A stretch of 15,562 nucleotides of DNA from a bacterium (GTDB lineage: Bacteria; Electryoneota; Electryoneia; Electryoneales; Electryoneaceae), in NCBI GenBank assembly GCA_028278125.1, contig JANQEY010000020.1:1-15562 (forward strand). Direction: 5' to 3'. A program made the translations under genes and the position numbers. The notes below the pieces were generated by a model. That model was not told the DNA's origin. It did not search any database and was given only the letters and a program-made list of their open reading frames with translations. This document shows, in pieces, positions 1 to 7,789 of this stretch (position 1 is its first letter; the number at the start of each line of letters is the position of its first letter).

Positions 1-818
1 TCAAACAGGTGAATGTCCTGTTCATTCTTCAGTAATGCCCCATACAGTTTCGGGTTGACCTTGCGCTGGTTATCTTCGCGCAAGTCTTCCGGAGAGATAT
101 CTTCGGCGAGTAATAGTTTAATCCAGTCAAGCAATTCGGAGGTTGAAGGTTTTTTCTTTAATCCCGGTATCTCACGTAAATCAAAAAAGGATTCCAGTGC
201 TTCCTGGAGCAGCCGCTTTTTCAAATCGGGAAAATGGACCCTGACAATCTGTTCCATGGTCTCATAGTCGGGAAATTGTATATAGTGAAAAAAACACCGG
301 CGCAGGAAGGCATCGGGCAGTTCTTTTTCATTGTTACTGGTAATTATTACAACGGGGCGATGTTTTGCCTTGATAAGTTGTTTGGTTTCATAGACAAAAA
401 ACTCCATCCGATCCAGTTCCTGCAACAAATCATTCGGAAATTCAATATCTGCTTTATCGATTTCGTCAATTAATAGCACCGCCTGTTCATCATGTTGAAA
501 CGCTTCCCATAGTTTCCCTTTATTTATGTAATTAGAAATATCATGCACGCGGGGCTCACCAAGCTGTGAATCCCGTAAGCGGGCCACTGCATCATATTCA
601 TATAACCCTTGTTTTGCCTTGGTCGTTGATTTGATGTGCCACTCAATTAAGGATTTATTGATGGCTTTGGCTACTTCAGTTGCCAGCAGAGTTTTACCCG
701 TGCCCGGTTCGCCCTTGATGAGGAGTGGACGTCCGACAGCTATTGCTGCATTGACTGCCGTCATAAGATCCTTCGTCGCAACATAAGTATCAGTCCCGGT
801 AAAGCGTGTATCGGTCAT
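1..818 (-). CDS. MoxR-family AAA+ ATPase, 3' end cut by the window edge
   Basis: This leftward gene reads from ATG (816-818) for 272 codons to the left edge without a stop. Walker A is GEPGTGKT (residues 36-43), Walker B is AVLLIDE (113-119), and a sensor-type ITSN follows. The segment G71-L72-Y73-E74-Y75-D76 and the run ending PKLYGALLKNEQDIHLF are typical of the roughly 280-residue MoxR subgroup, so probably only about 10 residues are missing. MoxR ATPases act as chaperone-like ATPases, often in maturing metal-cofactor or cell-surface complexes. Members of this subgroup are frequently followed by a VWA (CoxE-like) gene, which would lie beyond the left edge; this is family knowledge, not visible here. 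A GGAG ribosome site (complement of 829-832) sits 10 nt before the ATG. The family call is firm; the client is unknown. Confidence 0.93.
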   Translation of the reverse strand, partial: MTDTRFTGTDTYVATKDLMTAVNAAIAVGRPLLIKGEPGTGKTLLATEVAKAINKSLIEWHIKSTTKAKQGLYEYDAVARLRDSQLGEPRVHDISNYINKGKLWEAFQHDEQAVLLIDEIDKADIEFPNDLLQELDRMEFFVYETKQLIKAKHRPVVIITSNNEKELPDAFLRRCFFHYIQFPDYETMEQIVRVHFPDLKKRLLQEALESFFDLREIPGLKKKPSTSELLDWIKLLLAEDISPEDLREDNQRKVNPKLYGALLKNEQDIHLF

Positions 819-828
819 CGAGTAAATT

Positions 829-832
829 CTCC
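829..832 (-). promoter_or_regulatory. Ribosome binding site of the MoxR-like gene
   Basis: The complement of CTCC here reads GGAG, 10 nt before the leftward ATG at 816-818. It supports that start. Confidence 0.6.
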
Positions 833-864
833 ATAAATTTTAAAAAATAAAAATATAGCTACAG

Positions 865-921
865 ATATTATACAGGGATGTATGTTCATGTATTAAGGGA
901 CATATTATACAAGGATGTATG
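865..921. repeat. Two 20-bp direct repeats, 37-bp period, each with TATAAT on the minus strand
   Basis: Positions 865-884 and 902-921 match at 19 of 20 bases (atattatacRggatgtatg core). The similarity fades over the rest of the 37-bp unit. On the minus strand each copy contains TATAAT (complement of 867-872 and 904-909), the consensus -10 hexamer, pointing toward the MoxR-like gene about 50 and 85 bp downstream. I see no good -35 hexamer at 16-18 bp from either copy. These may be tandem promoters, a duplicated regulator site, or a simple tandem duplication. Confidence 0.5.
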
Positions 922-978
922 CCTGTGTAGTTATCGACCATGTCACAGAAAACACAAAATAATTGCTATTATTTATTG

Positions 979-996
979 CTCTGAGATCTCTGTGGC
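979..996 (-). repeat. CCACAGAG-type dispersed repeat fragment, copy 1
   Basis: On the minus strand this reads gccacagag followed by atctcagagc. It matches the two ends of a longer copy at 13781-13807 on the plus strand. Elements built from CCACAGAG and CACAGAGA blocks are common in intergenic DNA of proteobacteria. Function unknown. Confidence 0.45.
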
Positions 997-1033
997 TGCT
1001 CACTTTTTATAAGTTAAACCCGGCTACTATCGC

Positions 1034-1171
1034 TTAAGATTCCACCTGTGAAGGTGCGTTAATTATAATATTATCGATGAACAATGAGTCAGTAATATTA
1101 AAAGGGGGCTGAATCAGATCACCGCCATTGACATTGTCCATATCAAATAATATAGAACAGGATCTTACATC
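1034..1171 (-). pseudogene. Short leftward coding remnant resembling the C-terminus of the 1316-2023 product
   Basis: Read leftward, an open stretch of about 45 codons ends in TAA (complement of 1034-1036) and is closed upstream by TGA (complement of 1172-1174). Its end contains L-I-Q-P-P and S-L-F-I-D-N-I-I-I-N-A-P. It lines up without gaps against the end of the secreted protein at 1316-2023: VIQ against LIQ, NIYIDEVVVD against SLFIDNIIIN. The identities are few, but the hydrophobic pattern and the I-D pair are kept. An internal ATG (complement of 1139-1141) would give 35 residues but has no ribosome site. The simplest reading is the decayed 3' end of a related gene in opposite orientation. 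A real small gene, or chance, is not excluded. Confidence 0.35.
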
Positions 1172-1224
1172 TCAGATATAAATAAAATTAAGGTTTAAAA
1201 CTATGTTATTGATTTTTCGGGTTT

Positions 1225-1237
1225 CTGATTGAATCAG
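1225..1237. promoter_or_regulatory. 13-bp palindrome, possible operator upstream of 1316
   Basis: CTGATT-G-AATCAG is a perfect 6-bp inverted repeat around a single central base, about 80 bp before the ATG at 1316. Its size and position would suit a dimeric regulator, but nothing identifies one. Confidence 0.25.
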
Positions 1238-1300
1238 GAATTACGCTGATACATTGTATACGAATTCACAGATTTACTGTATTTTGATAGGACCGTTAAT

Positions 1301-1305
1301 GAGGA
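1301..1305 (+). promoter_or_regulatory. Ribosome binding site of the secreted-protein gene
   Basis: GAGGA lies 10 nt before the ATG at 1316 and supports that start. Confidence 0.55.
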
Positions 1306-1315
1306 ATCAGTTAGT

Positions 1316-2023
1316 ATGAATTTGACTTTCAGGAAATCGATATCCTGGTGTGCCCTATGTCTGCTGACAGCATTTGCAGATTCCGGTAGTGCAGATGATC
1401 TGACCCCTCCACACTGGCGGGGACAGGCCAGCGCTACAATACAAAAATGGGATTTTCTTTTTCAGGATACTGGATCGAAAAAGCATGGTTCGAGCTGTGC
1501 CGGTGATCTTAATCAGCAAACACCATGGGGACAAAGCGGCACCCCGGAATTTATTGATAATCAATATGAAAAGATAACCGGTATTTGTACTGAATTTAAA
1601 AGTCTGTGGATGATTTCCCAAAAACTGGACTGGCTGGCCGAACATAATGACAGGAGGGGGATCTGGCACTTGCAGAGTGACAGATCTCTACCGGTTTTTC
1701 TCAATTTTATCATTCCCAACGCTGGTCCCCTGGAAAGTCAGGAAAGTGAAATCCAGGTACAAATTACTTATGAAAGTAAAAAGGCCCATCCCGGGGTGGA
1801 GATTAAATATTTTTTACATGAATCACCCGGTAGTTTTGCTTCTTTTGAGCCGGTTGATGAATTTGAGGATCGGCATTTGCCCGGGGACTGGACCCATAGG
1901 GTCTATCGCTTCAAAACGGATTGGTGCCCGAAATTCGAAGTTATTCAGATTACACCACCTGAACGAAGCAACATATACATTGATGAAGTCGTAGTCGATA
2001 CGATATGCAGAGAAGTCAAATAA
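1316..2023 (+). CDS. Secreted protein of unknown function, predicted beta-rich
   Basis: This 235-residue protein is not one I can name. The N-terminus is a clear Sec signal peptide: basic FRK, a hydrophobic stretch at residues 9-20, and probable cleavage after A26. The mature part has four cysteines (C61, C91, C204, C231), enough for two periplasmic disulfides. It starts with an H-W-R-G-Q motif followed by W-D-F, and ends with N-I-Y-I-D-E-V-V-V-D-T-I-C (219-231), the kind of final strand seen in jelly-roll domains. The WRGQ...IDTIC pattern recalls uncharacterised secreted proteins of environmental bacteria; that is recollection, not a search result. GAGGA at 1301-1305 sits 10 nt before the ATG. 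The stop is 12 nt from the ABC ATPase gene, so it is probably the first gene of the Att-like operon and may be a periplasmic partner. Confidence 0.8.
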   Translation: MNLTFRKSISWCALCLLTAFADSGSADDLTPPHWRGQASATIQKWDFLFQDTGSKKHGSSCAGDLNQQTPWGQSGTPEFIDNQYEKITGICTEFKSLWMISQKLDWLAEHNDRRGIWHLQSDRSLPVFLNFIIPNAGPLESQESEIQVQITYESKKAHPGVEIKYFLHESPGSFASFEPVDEFEDRHLPGDWTHRVYRFKTDWCPKFEVIQITPPERSNIYIDEVVVDTICREVK

Positions 2024-2035
2024 CAAATTTGCTCC

Positions 2036-2713
2036 ATGACGTCTGTTTATAAGTTAACAAATGTATGTAAAAGTTACAGGGAAGCGGATAAAAACCGTAT
2101 TGTATTGGATAACATCAATGTCGAATTTGGCAGCGGTAGATTGATTGTTATACGGGGAAGAAGTGGTTCGGGCAAATCAACATTATTGAACCTGTTAGCC
2201 GGCATTGACCTTCCTGATGATGGCCGGATTCATTCCGGCGATGTGATAATAAATCAATGCAACGAACAGGAGCGTACTTTATTCCGTCGTCAATATATTG
2301 GCTTCGTGTTTCAATCTTTTAATCTTGTTTCAACACTGACAGTTACCGAAAATCTGGCTTTCCCGCTTGAATTGAACGGCATAAGAAATAACGAATCAAT
2401 ACAACGTGTCAGGACACTACTGGAACATTTTTCCCTCACTGAAAAAATGGACAGTTTTCCGGACCAGTTAAGTGGTGGAGAGCAACAACGTGTCGCCATA
2501 GCCAGGGCGATTGCACATAAACCAAGAGTGATATTGGCTGATGAACCAACCGGTAATCTGGATCTGGAGACCGAGCTGCAGGTGCTTGATATCCTCCAAT
2601 CGCTTCCCGGCGAGAACAACGCCACTGTTATTTGTGCAACACATAGCCCGGAAGTCGCTGCGGTAGCAGATGAAATCTATCAACTGGATAAAGGGCAACT
2701 GTATAAGCAATGA
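2036..2713 (+). CDS. ABC transporter ATPase, LolD/MacB type (AttE-like)
   Basis: This 225-residue ATPase carries every catalytic motif: Walker A GRSGSGKST (41-49), a Q-loop in FVFQSFNLV, signature LSGGEQQRV (145-153), Walker B VILADE (165-170) followed by PTGNLD, and the switch histidine H203 in ATHS. The PTGNLD and FQSFNL sequences place it among the ATPases that drive FtsX-fold (type VII, MacB/LolCDE-like) permeases. These work by mechanotransmission on periplasmic cargo rather than by moving it through a membrane channel. The stop overlaps the next start as ATGA, so ATPase and permease are translationally coupled. The AttH-like gene further down suggests AttE rather than LolD proper. No strong ribosome site precedes its ATG, so it may depend on coupling to the gene upstream. 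Confidence 0.93.
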   Translation: MTSVYKLTNVCKSYREADKNRIVLDNINVEFGSGRLIVIRGRSGSGKSTLLNLLAGIDLPDDGRIHSGDVIINQCNEQERTLFRRQYIGFVFQSFNLVSTLTVTENLAFPLELNGIRNNESIQRVRTLLEHFSLTEKMDSFPDQLSGGEQQRVAIARAIAHKPRVILADEPTGNLDLETELQVLDILQSLPGENNATVICATHSPEVAAVADEIYQLDKGQLYKQ

Positions 2714-5229
2714 TGATTCGTTATTTGTTGATATCACGCCAGTTTATTCTGCATCCCTGGCAGTTCTTTCTGAGCATTATCGGTATAGCTCTGGGTGTCA
2801 GTGTTGTCCTGGCAATAGACCTGACAAATGCCAGTGCCGAGCGTGCTTTTAAAATGGGAGATCAGATAATCGGTGGTGAGTTTACACATCAGATTATCGG
2901 CGGCTCATCGCATATAGATGAAACATTGTATAAGGATTTACGGATGGAAGAGGGGTTACGTGAATTGATTCCAGTGGTAGAGGGCCAGGTTGTTACTGAC
3001 GGAGGTTTTAAATATAAATTAGTCGGTATCGACCCGGTAGTATGGCTGGGTAAGCCATACCGGTCTCAAACCGCTCATTTTTCTGAGTCACCTTTTGCTT
3101 TATTGAACAAACCGGGAGCTGTCTATATTTCCCGCTTTGCAAAAGAACAATTAAAGTTAAATGTACCAGCCGATATCGAAATAAGCGTCAATGATAAAAC
3201 CCATAAGCTGACGGCAATTGATGTATTACCCGAACGTACGGAGTTACAGGATTATGTTATGCAGGCAGTGTTTATTACAGATATATCAACAGCACAAACA
3301 CTGCTTGACATGCACGGTAAATTATCACGTATTGATCTGAAGCTTGATGAAATTCAGCTCGAACGGCTTGAACAATTGCTCAGCGAGCCTTTACAACTTA
3401 TCCGATCCGGTGCACGTGGCAAGGCAATGGAGCAAATGACCCGGGCATTTCGTATTAATCTGACTGCATTGAGTTTATTAGCCCTGGTGGTTGGTGCTTT
3501 CCTCATCTATAACACAATGACGATCTCGGTACTGCAGCGGCGGGAACTCATTGCCACTGTCAGGACGCTTGGGCTGGCACGGAATGAGTTAAGTCTGTTG
3601 ATTCTCGGCGAAACGCTGATACTGGCAGTCATCGGTATTATTTTGGGTATCGGACTGGGAATCGGGTTAAGTCATTATCTGATTAAACTGGCCTCCCGCA
3701 CCTTATCCGATCTGTATTTTGTGGAAGAAGTAAGGACTGTTTATTTTAATCATTGGAGTTTCTATAAGGCAGTTTTATTGGGCTTTGGGGTAAGTCTATT
3801 GGCAGCCTGGTTACCCGTACATGAAGCCGTACGAATCGCACCGGAAATAGCACGTTCGCGTTCCCGGTTGGAGGCACAGGCCCGCATCAGACAAAAAACG
3901 CAATTACTCGGAGCGATGCTGTCCTTAATCATTGCCGTTGTGATTTTATGGCAGTCAGAACGCAGTGTTATTGCGGGATTTGCTTCCCTGTTTTTTATCA
4001 TTATGGCTTATGCGCTTTTATCACCAACATTATTAATTTTCACGATCAGAACTTTTAAACCGGTCATGACGAGACTATTCGGTTTGTCAGGTAGTATTGC
4101 CAGCCGCAGTGTGCTGTCATCCTTAAGCCGTACACAGATAGCCGTGACGGCGCTGGCCATAGCTATTTCGGCGACAGTTGGCGTCAGTATTATGATCGGT
4201 GGTTTTCGACACTCCGTTGAGATCTGGCTGGAAAATTATTTGCAGGCCGACATCTATATCTCTCCCATGAATCGAACCGGTGGTAACACGGAAATTGATG
4301 AAAAACTGATTCATCAGCTTAAAGCGATTCCCGGTGTCCTCAAGTTGACAACGGCTAAATGGAAACGGTTATGGGATGAGGACAGGATAATACGGCTTTA
4401 TGTGGCTGATTTGGATGAACAAATCTTTAATAGTTATCGGTTTAAAGGAAAACATGCACAGGACCAATGGCATAAATTTCTATCCTCCGATAGTGTTGTT
4501 GTCTCAGAGTCCTATGCTTATCATCAGGATATCGAAACAGGTGACAGTGTCTACCTGCTGACAGACCGGGGAAAACAGTCCTTTGAAGTTGCCGGCATTT
4601 ATACGGATTATCTGTCTGATCAGGGTGTGATCACAATGCACCGTAATATTTATGAATCCTATTGGGGTGATAAAGCGATTTTGTCCTTATCCCTATATGC
4701 GCATGAATCCATTGATCCTGATGTATTGGTTACACAGATTAACAATACGTTATTGGCTGATACTGTTTTCCGTGCCCGGGCTAATCGAACTTTACGCAAT
4801 CTTTCAATGAAAATATTTGATCGTACCTTTGCCATCACGGAAGTCTTACGTTTCCTGACAATCATCATCGCATTTATTGGGATCCTGGGAGCATTGATCG
4901 CGATTCAATTGGAACGAAACAGGGAATTTGCCATATTACGGGCTAATGGGATGACACCTGATGATATAAAAAAATTAATCCTGTCTGAAAGCGGGCTCAT
5001 GGGGACAACCGCCGGTTTGATTGCCATGCCGTTGGGTGTGATATTATCAGTAGTATTGATTCATGTGATTAACCGCCGTTCGTTTGGATGGTCCATGGAT
5101 TTCGTAATGGAACCTGTATCTCTGATCAGTGCGGTGTTATTGGGATTAACAGCCGGGTTATTAGCAGGTATTTATCCCGCCTGGCGCACGTCCACGACAA
5201 TACCTGCTATTGCGCTTCGCGATGAGTAA
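2710..5229 (+). CDS. FtsX-like ABC permease with two FtsX domains (AttF/AttG-like fusion)
   Basis: This inner-membrane permease has 839 residues, about twice the length of LolC or LolE. Membrane segments fall at roughly 12-35, then at 248-270, 297-321 and 354-376 (first FtsX domain). Further segments lie near 400-415, 420-446 and 477-499, and a final set at about 710-735, 755-785 and 804-830 (second FtsX domain). Periplasmic domains lie between TM1 and 245 and between 500 and 705. Each FtsX domain has a conserved patch of basic and glycine residues after its first helix, LQRRELIATVRTLG and LERNREFAILRANG. The latter is typical of the cytoplasmic coupling region. One polypeptide would supply both halves of the permease, as in the fused YbbP-like or AttFG-like proteins. 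It pairs with the ATPase by an ATGA overlap and overlaps the next gene by 8 nt. Cargo cannot be read from sequence. Confidence 0.92.
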   Translation: MMIRYLLISRQFILHPWQFFLSIIGIALGVSVVLAIDLTNASAERAFKMGDQIIGGEFTHQIIGGSSHIDETLYKDLRMEEGLRELIPVVEGQVVTDGGFKYKLVGIDPVVWLGKPYRSQTAHFSESPFALLNKPGAVYISRFAKEQLKLNVPADIEISVNDKTHKLTAIDVLPERTELQDYVMQAVFITDISTAQTLLDMHGKLSRIDLKLDEIQLERLEQLLSEPLQLIRSGARGKAMEQMTRAFRINLTALSLLALVVGAFLIYNTMTISVLQRRELIATVRTLGLARNELSLLILGETLILAVIGIILGIGLGIGLSHYLIKLASRTLSDLYFVEEVRTVYFNHWSFYKAVLLGFGVSLLAAWLPVHEAVRIAPEIARSRSRLEAQARIRQKTQLLGAMLSLIIAVVILWQSERSVIAGFASLFFIIMAYALLSPTLLIFTIRTFKPVMTRLFGLSGSIASRSVLSSLSRTQIAVTALAIAISATVGVSIMIGGFRHSVEIWLENYLQADIYISPMNRTGGNTEIDEKLIHQLKAIPGVLKLTTAKWKRLWDEDRIIRLYVADLDEQIFNSYRFKGKHAQDQWHKFLSSDSVVVSESYAYHQDIETGDSVYLLTDRGKQSFEVAGIYTDYLSDQGVITMHRNIYESYWGDKAILSLSLYAHESIDPDVLVTQINNTLLADTVFRARANRTLRNLSMKIFDRTFAITEVLRFLTIIIAFIGILGALIAIQLERNREFAILRANGMTPDDIKKLILSESGLMGTTAGLIAMPLGVILSVVLIHVINRRSFGWSMDFVMEPVSLISAVLLGLTAGLLAGIYPAWRTSTTIPAIALRDE

Positions 5230-6367
5230 TTTTCGTATTTTTTTTATAGCGACAGCTTTATATGTATCCGGTTGTTCACCGGATCCCGATATTATTTCAA
5301 CCTCCGGCAGCATGTCTGTAACCGGGACACTGGCTTATGAGGTTCGGGACGGCTATGAACTGGCATCAGAACCGCGCAGGTTTATTTTCCCTGCTGATCA
5401 TGCAGCTCATCCTGGATATAAAAATGAATGGTGGTATTTTACCGGCAATGTAACGAGTGAAAACAAGCGGAATTTTGGCTATCAATTTACTATCTTTCGC
5501 AGTGCCATCGCGCCGGTACAACCGGACAGTCATTCCAACTGGGCAACTAACCAGATTTATCTGGCGCATGTTGCAGTAAGCGATTTGGATACGGGCGAAT
5601 TTTATTATGATGAACGTTTCAGCCGCGCTGCATTGGGACTGGCGGGAACAACTGCGGAACCATTCAGGGTATGGCTGGAAAACTGGTCGATGCAGGGGCT
5701 TGATACGGTCACTTCCGACAATTTTGATATTCAATTAAATGTCGTGACCGGAGAATTTGAACTTCAACTTACAGTAAAAAATACACAGCCGGTGGTGTTA
5801 CACGGTAATAAGGGCTTAAGTGCTAAGAGCACGGATCCGGGGAACGCGTCTTATTATTATTCTTACACACGCCTGCATACCCGGGGATCGATATCCATCA
5901 ATAATGAAAACAGCCTGGTGACAGGTGAGAGCTGGTTTGATCATGAATGGTCTACCTCGGCACTGGAACCGGATCAGGTTGGATGGGACTGGTTTTCCCT
6001 GCAGTTATCGGATCAATCCGAACTGATGCTGTTCCGGTTACGGCATAAGGATGATGCAGACAGGCATTATTACTACGGCAGTCTTGTCCAGCCGGACGGA
6101 AAAGTGGTCGTAATGGATGGCAATGATTTTGTGCTGCATGCCATGGGTACATGGCGCAGTGATAAAACAGGGATAGGCTATCCGGCCGCATGGGTAATCG
6201 AAATTCCGGCAAGACAGGCCCGGCTGGACATAAAACCAGGCATAGCCGGCCAGGAAATGAATACCAGTTTCCGTTATTGGGAAGGATCGGTTGCTGTCGG
6301 GGGCAAGATCGATGGCAGGGAAGTCACGGGCAAAGGATATGTGGAAATGACGGGCTATGATGCATAG
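5222..6367 (+). CDS. AttH/CrtC-like lipocalin-domain lipoprotein
   Basis: The chosen ATG at 5222 gives 381 residues beginning with a lipoprotein signal peptide. The lipobox is V-S-G-C with the lipidated cysteine at C18. Residue +2 is serine, not aspartate, so outer-membrane sorting is expected. A TTG at 5210 in the same frame would only add four residues before this. The family signature is clear: F-P-x-D-H...H63-P...N68-E-W-W-Y-F73-T-G-N near the start, and S237-W-F-D-H-E-W243-S in the second half. These tryptophan and histidine motifs mark the AttH/CrtC group, two tandem lipocalin-like domains. CrtC is a carotenoid hydratase. AttH is the predicted secreted partner of the AttEFG ABC transporter. 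With no carotenoid genes nearby and an FtsX ABC pair immediately upstream (8-nt overlap), the AttH role of binding or processing hydrophobic cargo is more likely. Confidence 0.9.
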   Translation: MSNFRIFFIATALYVSGCSPDPDIISTSGSMSVTGTLAYEVRDGYELASEPRRFIFPADHAAHPGYKNEWWYFTGNVTSENKRNFGYQFTIFRSAIAPVQPDSHSNWATNQIYLAHVAVSDLDTGEFYYDERFSRAALGLAGTTAEPFRVWLENWSMQGLDTVTSDNFDIQLNVVTGEFELQLTVKNTQPVVLHGNKGLSAKSTDPGNASYYYSYTRLHTRGSISINNENSLVTGESWFDHEWSTSALEPDQVGWDWFSLQLSDQSELMLFRLRHKDDADRHYYYGSLVQPDGKVVVMDGNDFVLHAMGTWRSDKTGIGYPAAWVIEIPARQARLDIKPGIAGQEMNTSFRYWEGSVAVGGKIDGREVTGKGYVEMTGYDA

Positions 6368-6387
6368 CAGGATTAAGGCGGAAAATC

Positions 6388-6417
6388 TTGACCAATCAAT
6401 ACCTTAAATTTCAGAAT
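6388..6417 (+). promoter_or_regulatory. Possible promoter of the pqi-type operon
   Basis: TTGACC (6388-6393) resembles the -35 consensus. CAGAAT (6412-6417), 18 bp further, matches four of six -10 bases. It lies in the 172-bp gap before PqiA. A second TTGACC occurs at 6419-6424 without a well-spaced -10. This is a pattern match only. Confidence 0.3.
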
Positions 6418-6539
6418 ATTGACCGGCATGAGAGCGTTATCTCAAGAAATAGCTTAGAATATCCCATTTAACGCGCCTGGAAAGGCAAAATTCCAATCGA
6501 CGGACTGGCAACAACAAAAATAGATCCGGGGTTAAATTG

Positions 6540-7787
6540 ATGACTGATCATTTCAGTGGGGAGCTCATAGCCTGTCATGATTGCGATCAATTGTATCGTT
6601 ATGAACCCATAGAAACCGGTGCCAAGGCCAGTTGTCATCAATGCGGGGCATTGTTGTACCGGCATATACCAAACACCCTGGATCGAAGTCTGGCTCTTTA
6701 TCTTACTGCGTTCATTTTATTCGTTATTGCCAATAGTTTCCCATTTCTGTCATTGAAACTGGGGGGACGCGTTGAGGAGAATATTTTAATTTCGAGCAGC
6801 TGGGTCTTATATGAACTGGGAATGCCCGAATTAGGGCTCCTTGTTTTTCTTACCAGTGTCGGCTTTCCACTGCTTGCCATTGCCGGCATGTTGTATTTAT
6901 TAATTCCGGTACGATTTGGGTATACGCCTCCCTGTCTGGGGCTGATATACCGCATTGTCAATGCCATTAATCCATGGAGTCTGATCGGCGTATTCATGCT
7001 GGGTGTATTGATCGCGTTTGTTAAGTTACAGGATCTGGCAACGGTTGTTCCCGGGATATCGGTATATGCTCTGGCAGCCCTGTTGATCGCTTATTCCGCT
7101 GCCAGGGCCAATTTTGATCCCAAGGCTTTTTGGGAATCGGTTCCGTACACTGATACACAGTTATCGGATAACCCGGTTGCCTCCGGGAAGTTATTACTGA
7201 ATTGTCATACTTGTGGTCTGGTAAGCATTGCTGAGGATGAACACGATTACTGCGCACGTTGTTATTCACCACTGCATTTCAGGAAGACGGATAGTATCCA
7301 TCGGACATGGGCATTGGTGATTTCGGCCGCACTGTTGTTAATACCTGCGAATGTTTATCCCGTTATGACGGTGATCCGGTTTGGCCAGGGGGCACCGGAT
7401 ACCATCCTGAGCGGTATCAAACATTTGATCGAGGATGGTATGTGGGGTTTAGCGATGATCGTTTTTATAGCCAGTATTATCGTCCCCGTTGCGAAATTAA
7501 TCATATTGAGTTTTTTACTTGTTTCGATACAAAAAAAATCACTCTGGCGACCCAAAGACAGAACGTTACTATATCGTATCACCGAGGTGATAGGGGCCTG
7601 GTCCATGGTGGATATTTTTCTGGTAGGTTTACTTTCGGCACTTGTCAGCCTGGACGCGTTATCGACAATCCGGCCGGGTATTGGGGCATCATTTTTTGCA
7701 GCAGTGGTAGTGATTACCATGTTTGCTGCCCATAGTTTTGACCCGAGATTAATCTGGGATAACACGAGAGAAAATACGACGGCATAA
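6540..7787 (+). CDS. pqiA: PqiA/LetA-family inner-membrane protein
   Basis: The 415-residue product has the duplicated PqiA layout. An N-terminal zinc-ribbon-like four-cysteine site (C12-x2-C15 and C31-x2-C34) is followed by about four membrane helices. A second site (C222-x2-C225 and C238-x2-C241) precedes another group of about four helices to the C-terminus. PqiA and LetA (YebS) are inner-membrane partners of the MCE proteins PqiB and LetB. They are thought to feed lipid into, or receive it from, the MCE tunnel. A TTG at 6537 in frame just before the ATG at 6540 is unlikely to be used. It is the first gene of a tight operon, with PqiB starting 2 nt after its stop. All eight cysteines are present, so the metal sites look intact. 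Confidence 0.92.
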   Translation: MTDHFSGELIACHDCDQLYRYEPIETGAKASCHQCGALLYRHIPNTLDRSLALYLTAFILFVIANSFPFLSLKLGGRVEENILISSSWVLYELGMPELGLLVFLTSVGFPLLAIAGMLYLLIPVRFGYTPPCLGLIYRIVNAINPWSLIGVFMLGVLIAFVKLQDLATVVPGISVYALAALLIAYSAARANFDPKAFWESVPYTDTQLSDNPVASGKLLLNCHTCGLVSIAEDEHDYCARCYSPLHFRKTDSIHRTWALVISAALLLIPANVYPVMTVIRFGQGAPDTILSGIKHLIEDGMWGLAMIVFIASIIVPVAKLIILSFLLVSIQKKSLWRPKDRTLLYRITEVIGAWSMVDIFLVGLLSALVSLDALSTIRPGIGASFFAAVVVITMFAAHSFDPRLIWDNTRENTTA

Positions 7788-7789
7788 CC

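Larger units (their letters stand above)
819..1315. other. Intergenic region of about 500 bp between divergent genes
   Basis: This AT-rich stretch separates the leftward MoxR-like gene from the rightward secreted-protein gene, so it should carry promoters in both directions. It holds a pair of 20-bp direct repeats (865-884 and 902-921), a CCACAGAG-type repeat piece (979-996), a leftward coding remnant (1034-1171) and a short palindrome (1225-1237). I find no RNA gene and no full-length ORF in it. Confidence 0.7.

Noticed and set aside
234..473. Plus-strand ORF of 79 codons
   Set aside because: It lies entirely antisense to the well-conserved MoxR-like ATPase, has no ribosome site, and its translation resembles no family.
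2036..5229. LolCDE lipoprotein release system
   Set aside because: The ATPase is LolD-like, but the single double-length permease and the adjacent AttH-like gene fit the Att-type module better than separate LolC and LolE.
5366..5734. Minus-strand ORF of 122 codons
   Set aside because: It is a shadow of the AttH-like gene; the plus-strand frame carries the conserved tryptophan and histidine motifs here.
7307..7735. Plus-strand ORF of 142 codons inside pqiA
   Set aside because: It is in another frame of the intact PqiA gene, whose protein has all family motifs across the same bases.
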